From: Eleusine coracana subsp. coracana
Lineage: Eukaryota > Streptophyta > Magnoliopsida > Poales > Poaceae
Assembly (NCBI GenBank): GCA_032690845.1
Contig: CM064434.1
Coordinates: forward strand, 4,032,108 to 4,096,107
DNA: 64,000 nt
Direction: 5' to 3'
In this document: positions 58,206-64,000 of the stretch, piece after piece
How the letters are laid out: each line of letters opens with the position of its first letter
Numbering within the stretch: the first letter of the stretch is position 1
The notes under the pieces: model-generated
What the model was told of the DNA's origin: nothing
The model's input: the letters and a program-made list of their open reading frames with translations, nothing else
Database searches by the model: none
Program-made: the position numbers and the translations under genes

Positions 58206-61200
58206 ATGGCCAAACCAGCAACGACAATCATTCTCGCCATGACTTTCATAGCCCTCCTCTATGTCACCCTGCATCTCCCGGTCCAAGGTTGTTAACACCC
58301 TCGAAGGAGTGAGAGATCAGAGAGGAAGAAAGGGTATAGGAATAGATCTGGATTGGGAAGAGAGAGATAATTATCATCTGCAGAGGAAGGAATACACTTA
58401 GGTCATAAATCTTTTCGTACCCCTCTCTCTCTCATCTCCTGCGTCTTATACACCAACGCACACACACCTCCACACTACTCCCACTCTGGGTCGGATACAT
58501 GGATGTTGCGAGTCTTAGGCCGAGATCCCCCTCTAGGTTGGGCCGGGTCCATTGGCTTCTGGCCTGTAGCTTGCAGCTCTGGTAGTGTACTGACATTCCC
58601 CCCTTCTTGAGAACCTGCTTGACCCCAAGCAGGAGCCAGCGGGTACTTTTGCTTCAAAGCTTCAACGTCTTCCCACTCAGCTAATTCTTCTGGTACGTGT
58701 GACCACAGAATCTTGGCTTGGTGAACAAGGTTGCCTCCTCGAGTCACCACCCGTTGTTCGAGCATCTTCAGCGGCACCTGCAATGATGGGTTAGCTGACG
58801 GAAGTGTATCGCATACCTTGATTCGGGCTGGCACAGCCTATTTGAGCTGGGATACATGGAACACCGGATGAACAGAGCTGGATGGTGGAAGCTCCAGACG
58901 GTAGGCCACAGATCCCACTCTCTCTAAAACCTTATAAGGGCCAAAGAACTTGAAGGAGAGCTTATGGTTAGCTCGTGTTGCCACAGATGACTCGATGTAC
59001 GGTTGGAGCTTTAGGTAAACCAACTGACCAACTTGGAATGATCTCTCTGATCTGTGTTTGTCAGCCTGTGACTTCATCCGATGTTGGGCACGGAGCAAGT
59101 GTTGACGCACTAGTTTAATCATGAGTTCACGTTCTGCTAGCCACTGCTTCAAGTCCAAATGTGTACACACCTGTGAAGAATCAATGCCAAAGTGTCTAGG
59201 ATGATGTCCATAGAGCACTTCAAAAGGGGCTTTACCCAAGGAAGAGTGGTAACTTGTATTATACCAAAACTCTGCCAGAGACAACCAATCCAGCCATTTC
59301 TTTGGGCAAGCATGAACAAAACAGCGTAAATATGTTTTCAGACACTGGTTGACCCGTTCCGTTTGGCCATCGGTCTGCGGATGGTGCGCCGAACTCATGT
59401 TCAATGTGATACCAGCTAACCTGAATAATTCTGACCATAACTTTTTCATAAATACCGGGTCTCTATTAGATATAATAACTGAAGGCATGCCATGTAACTT
59501 ATAAACATGATTGAGGAAAAGCTTGGCCACACTGTGAGCAGTATAAGGATGAGACAAGGCTAGGAAGTGAGCATACTTGGATAACTTGTCGACTACCACC
59601 AGAATACAATTATAAGACCCAGACTTAGGCAAACCATCGATGAAATCCATTGAAATTACTTCCCAAGCCTGTTTTGGCACTGGTAGAGGCTGCAGGAGTC
59701 CAGGATACTTGGACCTATCAGGCTTAGCCTATTGGCATACAGTATAGCCTTTGACAAATTCGTGCACTGTAGACTTCATGCCCTTCCATGCAAACAATTG
59801 TTTGATACGCCTAAGTGTCACTGGTATACCAGAGTGTCCTCCCAAGGGACTATCATGCATTGCCGCAGTGATTTGATTCTGTAATGCTAGGTTACTGCCC
59901 ACCCAGATTTTGTTTTTGTATCTAAGTACTCCAGACTTGATAGTAAAGTATTTCACAGCATTAGGAGAAATAGACAGAGTGTCAATCAAGTTTTATGTAA
60001 AGGAGTCAACTGTATAACCCTGCACTATCTGGTCGATCCAACTAGGTACCACAACAGACACTCCCAACAGTTGTTCAGGAGGGTTACCTCTCATGGAAAG
60101 GGCATCAGCCACCCTATTGTTCTCACCTTTCTTGTATAAAATTTTGTACTGTAGGCCAAGCAGCTGGGTAAATACCTTCTGCTGCCATGGGGTGTGGAGC
60201 CTTTGTTCATTCAACTGCAGAAACTTTTGTGGTCAGTGTGAATGATGAATTATGCCAACTGTAGGTATGACCTCCACTGTTGTACAACAACCAAGATGGC
60301 CATGTACTCCTTCTCGTAAGTAGAAAGTCCTTGCAACTTGGGTCCTAGGGTTTGCTTACAAAAGCAATGGGGTGACCAGACTGCATCAACACTGCACCCA
60401 CTCCTACAACACAAGCATTTGTTTCAATAGCGAATGGTTTGGAAAAGTCAGGTAGCGCCAGAACTGGTGAAGTAGTCAAGGCTTGCTTTAAACTGTGGAA
60501 TGTTGTGTCATGCTCAGATGTCCACACAAACAAGGAGTGCTTCTTGAGCAGATTGGTTAATGGTTTACAAATTATTCCAAAATGCTTCACAAATCTCCTA
60601 TAGTAGCCTGCCAAACCGAGGAAACTACGCAGTTCCTTGGTATTTGCTGGAACCGGCCAAGATTGTATGGCTGACACTTTAGCTGGGTCTGTAGCCACAC
60701 CATCAACACCCACAACGTGTCCAAGGTATGAGATACTGTTCTGAGCAAATTTGCACTTGGATAACTTGACCTTCCACTGATCAAGCAAAAGAAGTCTCAG
60801 AACTTGCCGTAGGAGTAGGATATGTTGTTCAAAGGAAGAGCTGTAAATTAAGATATCATCAAAGAATACTAGGACACCCTTGCGAAGTAGAGGAGCCAAA
60901 GTAGTATTCATAGCTTTCTGGAAGGTTGCTGGTCCCTCGGTTAGGTCAAATGCCATAACCTTGAATTCATAGTGGCCCAAATGGGTTTGGAATGTTGTTT
61001 TAAACTCATCTTCAGCCTTCATGAGTACTTGATGAAATCCAGCTCTCAAATCCAGTGAAGAAAACCACTTAGACCCAGCCAGCTCATCCAAAAGCTCTTC
61101 CATTATTGGAACAGGAAACTTCTCTTTTTCTGTCAGAGCATTTAGATGTCTGTAGTGAACACAGAATCTCCAGGACTTATCCTTTTTGGGAACCAAGAGG

Positions 61201-64000
61201 ACAGGTGAGGAAAAGAGACTGGTACTGTGTTGTATGATTCCAGTATCCAACATCTCATTAATTTGTTTCTCCATCTCATCTTTAAGTGCAGGAGGGAATC
61301 GATATGGCCTCACTTGTACTGGTCTGGCGCCTTCTATCAGTGGAATTGCATGGTCACAAGACCTGCTGGGTGGCAATTGTGTGGGCTTTTCAAACACCTG
61401 TGCAAACTCATGTAGAAGTGCCTGAATTGGGGGTGGAACTGATTCCAGGCAGAAGGGCTTGGTATCCTGAATTTCCTCAGTGATCACCAAGACATGAACA
61501 CCATTATTGCCATCCATTGTCGGCCTAATGCCTTGCAACATCATAGTAGAGTTCTTGTAAGAAATAGCAAGCCACTTTTTGTACCAATCTACCTGCATTG
61601 GACTATACTGCTGAAGCCAATCCATTCCAATAACCACATCATAACAAGGTAGTGACAAAAGCTTCAGGTTAGACTGGAAATGACACTGCTGAATATTCCA
61701 TTAGCAATTGAGCACTTCATGAGCACAAGACATTATTCCCCCATTAGCCACCTGAACCTTAATAGTTTGAGCTGTCACTGTAATTCCCACTAGCTGAGCA
61801 GCCAACAAAGTACTGACAAAAGAACTAGTGCTTCCGGAGTCAATGAGAATCAGCACTGGAATATCTTGAAATGTGCCCCAAAACTTAAGTGTTGTTGGAT
61901 TTTCCTCACCAGAAATTGCTTCATTGGATATTGCCAGGTGTAGCATATTAATTGCCTCTTCGTTGCTTTCATTTGAGTCATCATCAGCATTGGGAAGTAA
62001 AGCCCATAATTCCTGCAAGGCATGCAATGGTACTGTTGGAGGGCACTTGTGCCCCCTGACCCACTTTTCAGCACAATACTGGCAAAGATTCTGCGCACGC
62101 CGAGCAACACAAAGAGCAGCAATCTTGTCATCGCCCGATGATGCACGGGATGCTTCAAGCCCACGATGATCTCCAGTACCAGGAGATCCCAATGTTTTGT
62201 CCCGCCGAGGTGGTAGCGGCAGGGGAAGAGAGCTTCTATTTGGCTGCAGAATCGAGCCACTAGAGTATGATCTTCTGAATTCCTTGGGTCTTGCTGCATC
62301 AGCTTCTTCCTGTAACAAAGCCAAGGTAGAGGCAGTATCCAAATTCGAAGGCCTTTGAACAAGAACAGAAGATTTAATGTCATCTTTTAAGCCATCAATA
62401 AATCACATTGTGAAATACAAGGGATCGGTTTGGTTCTCATACGCTTCTAGCTGGTCCACTAGCTCAGCAAACTGCTCAACATACTCCTTAACAGAACCAG
62501 TTTGTTTAATACGAAATAGTTGACGAATTAGCATCTCATGCTGATCACGACCAAAGCGGTTGTGAATCAAGTTGCAAAACTCAAACCAACTAGTGCTACG
62601 CATACGATGTTCAGCCGATTGCAACCAGCGAGCAGCAACCCCTTCAAAATGCATACTAGCCACCTTAACCCAAACAGTAGGATCTACCGAATACATGTCA
62701 AAATAGCTCTCGCATCTGGACTTCCACAACCTAGGGTTTTCTCCCTCGAATTTAGGAAAATTCATCTTAGGTAACTTTCCCATGTACCCGGTTTGCCACG
62801 AACCCCCAGATCGATTAATTTCACATTCAGAAGTAGGACCAAACATGCGGAAAAAAGAACGAGATCTAGGATCAGACCCACCCGTCACCGGGATATGGGT
62901 TTGGGTATAGACCATCCCAAATCCATGATCCCGGTGGTTTGTTTCAACGCGGTGCCCAAAGTTGGGGCTGTCGGCGCTTGCTCCGGCAGGTGGGCACGCG
63001 GATGCCGACTCGTTGTCGAGGACCCCAGTGTGGCGTGCCTTTGGATCTTTGGCTTCACGGTCGAAGAAGGTGTTCAGCTTTGTCAACTCAAGCTTGACCG
63101 CAGAAATTGACGACTCCACCTCAGGCTTCCAGTGGATGAAGGATTTATCGAAGGACTCGGCGGCGGACTCGATCGCGTCGACGCGCTCATCGCGGCGCAG
63201 CTCCGATACGGCAATCTCGGCGAAGCGCTTGTTCATCGTCTCAGTGTGGGAGGCGAATCCCGCCGCCACTCCTTGTGAGATCTCCTCGCGGACTTGCTTC
63301 ATCATCTCCTCGATTAGCAGCTTGGTATTGGGCTCCATGGCTCCGAAAAACTTCTGGCGCCGGGTGTAGTGGTCGTGCTCCTCCAGCACGGCCAAGGATC
63401 GATGTATCTGATACCAATTGTTAACACCCTCGAAGGAGTGATAGAGATCAGAGAGGAAGAAAGGGGATAGGAATAGATCTGGATTGGGAAGAGAGAGATA
63501 ATTATCGTCTCCAGAGGAAGGAATACACTTAGGTCATAAATCTTTTCGTACCCCTCTCTCTCTCTCATCTCCTGCGTCTTATACACCGATGCACACACAC
63601 CTCCACACTACTCCCACTCTGGGCCGGATACATGGACGTTGCGAGTCCTGGGCCGAGATCACCTTCTAGGTTGGGCCGGGTCCATTGGCTTTTGGCCTGT
63701 AGCTTGTAGCTCTGGTACTTTACTGACAAAGGTATGTATGTTGTTGCATCGGTTCGGTTGTACTGTATTGTGTTCTTCCTTATTAACATATTCCTCATGA
63801 TGATGTTGTTGATCAATGATTATTATGGTCGTGTAGCTGTGATGGAAGGCGGTGTGACAGTGGGGGAGCCCATCAGGCTGGAGCATGTGGCAGCGGCGAC
63901 GAATGCAACAAAACTGGTGTGCCAGAAATGTAGCTGTTGTGTAGCCTTGGACCCGAACCCGGAGGTCTGCTATTCAAGTTGCTGCTACTTGCAATCGCAA
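58206..64000 (+). CDS. Small secreted cysteine-rich peptide, copy 2, split by a gypsy element (3' end off window)
   Basis: Exon 1 is 58206-58287 (82 nt, same length and phase as copy 1) and encodes a signal peptide beginning MAKPATTIILAMTF. Exon 2 starts at 63837 after a gtgtag acceptor and runs past 64000. It reads VMEGGVTVGEP, ATNATKLVCQKCSCC, then CYSSCCY, with an extra DPNPE insertion relative to copy 1. A 5.4-kb retrotransposon occupies 58290-63728, starting two bases after exon 1. Both exons remain open and the GT after exon 1 is kept, so splicing across a ~5.5-kb intron is conceivable. However, the donor context changed from GTATGT to GTTGTT, and the native donor now lies beyond the element. 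Whether it is a gene or a pseudogene cannot be decided from sequence. Confidence 0.6.
58290..58595 (-). repeat. 3' LTR of the gypsy element
   Basis: 306 bp, tgttaacaccctcgaag to gtgtactgaca, with TG/CA ends. It aligns along its whole length with 63419-63728. Confidence 0.92.
58475..61658 (-). pseudogene. Gypsy pol (reverse transcriptase, RNase H, integrase, chromodomain)
   Basis: 61658-60345 holds the end of protease (VVIGMDWLQQYSP), then reverse transcriptase with VLLVPKKDKSWRFC, SSLDLRAGFHQV and the catalytic FFDDILIYS. The start of RNase H follows, where the first catalytic Asp appears as Asn (AIETNACVVG). 60214-59729 has the rest of RNase H (NNRVADALS) and the integrase zinc finger (GGHSG, CTVCQ-like). 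59680-58838 is the integrase core. The second catalytic Asp reads Asn in SNRDPVF, exactly 35 residues before the Glu of GQTERVN. 58834-58475 has a chromodomain-like tail (LVHQAKILWSHVPEELAEWED), partly within the LTR. Stops separate these blocks. Confidence 0.88.
58596..58610 (-). other. Polypurine tract of the gypsy element
   Basis: The minus strand reads AAGAAGGGGGGAA directly before the 3' LTR, the expected plus-strand priming site for reverse transcription. Confidence 0.7.
61701..63338 (-). pseudogene. Gypsy gag and protease
   Basis: The ATG at 63338 is the most natural start (AMEPNTKLLIEEM). The N-terminal region contains a coiled-coil-like stretch. Next comes the retrotransposon gag domain (PKMNFPKFEGENPRLWKSRCE, AARWLQS, SVKEYVEQFAELVDQL). 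One in-frame stop near 62401 interrupts it. The frame continues with a zinc knuckle (CQYCAEKWVRGHKC) and the aspartic protease motif (LILIDSGSTSSFVS) at about 61850-61800. A second stop near 61701 separates it from pol. Confidence 0.85.
63405..63418 (-). other. Primer-binding site of the gypsy element
   Basis: Directly inside the 5' LTR, the minus strand reads ATTGGTATCAGATA, complementary to initiator tRNA-Met. Confidence 0.75.
63419..63728 (-). repeat. 5' LTR of the gypsy element
   Basis: 310 bp, partner of 58290-58595. It carries the two extra 2-bp steps (gatagag and one more ct) and scattered substitutions, many of them C/T or A/G. Confidence 0.92.

Larger units (their letters stand above)
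58285..63733 (-). mobile_element. Ty3/gypsy chromovirus-type LTR retrotransposon, complete but inactive
   Basis: The body is 58290-63728 (5439 bp). The 5-bp target duplication aaggt is exact at 58285-58289 and 63729-63733. LTRs of 306 and 310 bp bound the element. The primer-binding site, gag, protease, reverse transcriptase, RNase H, integrase, chromodomain-like tail and polypurine tract follow in gypsy order on the minus strand. Short LTRs, small size and a chromodomain suggest the Reina-like chromovirus group (inference). In-frame stops near 62401, 61701, 60345 and 58837, plus frame breaks between 60345 and 59690, prevent a full polyprotein. The two LTRs differ by roughly 15 substitutions and two 2-bp indels (hand count). 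Confidence 0.92.

Overview
This is plant nuclear DNA, most likely from rice or a close Oryza relative. The evidence is GC-rich first exons, GT-AG introns, grass-type repeats (Tourist, Stowaway, CACTA, Mutator-like, LINE, Ty1/copia and Ty3/gypsy pieces) and a DUF1618 gene, a family strongly expanded in grasses. The gene order SCL3-type GRAS genes, a BLADE-ON-PETIOLE (BOP/NPR5-type) gene and 2-isopropylmalate synthase is, from memory, that of the duplicated short-arm ends of rice chromosomes 11 and 12. I cannot tell which copy this is. No prokaryotic features are present.

Layout. 0-13.8 kb: three minus-strand GRAS regulators. The first is cut by the window edge and lacks the intron of the other two. 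The second and third are tandem duplicates whose flanks are also duplicated. A Mutator-like element carrying GC-rich cargo and an intronless DUF1618 gene lie between the first and second. A LINE tail sits upstream of the third. 14-17 kb: a CACTA-like relic holding a probable solo LTR. 18.1-20.4 kb: the BOP co-regulator gene (BTB, zinc-binding loop, ankyrin repeats). 20.4-28.4 kb: mostly non-coding, with small elements, a CACTA derivative and a second gene-fragment-carrying Mutator-like element with an internal minisatellite. 28.5-34.2 kb: two broken strictosidine-synthase-like genes. A LINE with an 18-bp target duplication splits the leader of the second, and that LINE holds a Tourist element. 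A hAT-type element lies in the body of the same gene. 35.0-40.2 kb: a complete 12-exon plastid 2-isopropylmalate synthase gene (first committed step of leucine synthesis) with a tandem duplication in intron 1.

43.4-47.6 kb: a truncated minus-strand copia element with one LTR and an unusual gene-like leader. 49.8-50.9 kb: a RING-H2 gene preceded by a broken partial copy. 51.2-55.6 kb: an AT-rich insertion bounded by (TA)n tracts with inverted ends, carrying diverged ~0.9 kb repeats and exon-like pieces of a membrane protein. 55.8-64 kb: two paralogous genes for small secreted cysteine-rich peptides. The second has a 5.4-kb gypsy chromovirus inserted at its exon 1/intron boundary, and its last exon runs off the window.

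The GRAS and BOP genes are developmental regulators, IPMS is a metabolic housekeeping enzyme, and the rest is accessory. I see no operon-like cooperation. The clearest story is tandem duplication followed by datable transposon insertions. All splice sites and element ends were read by eye and not tested by alignment.
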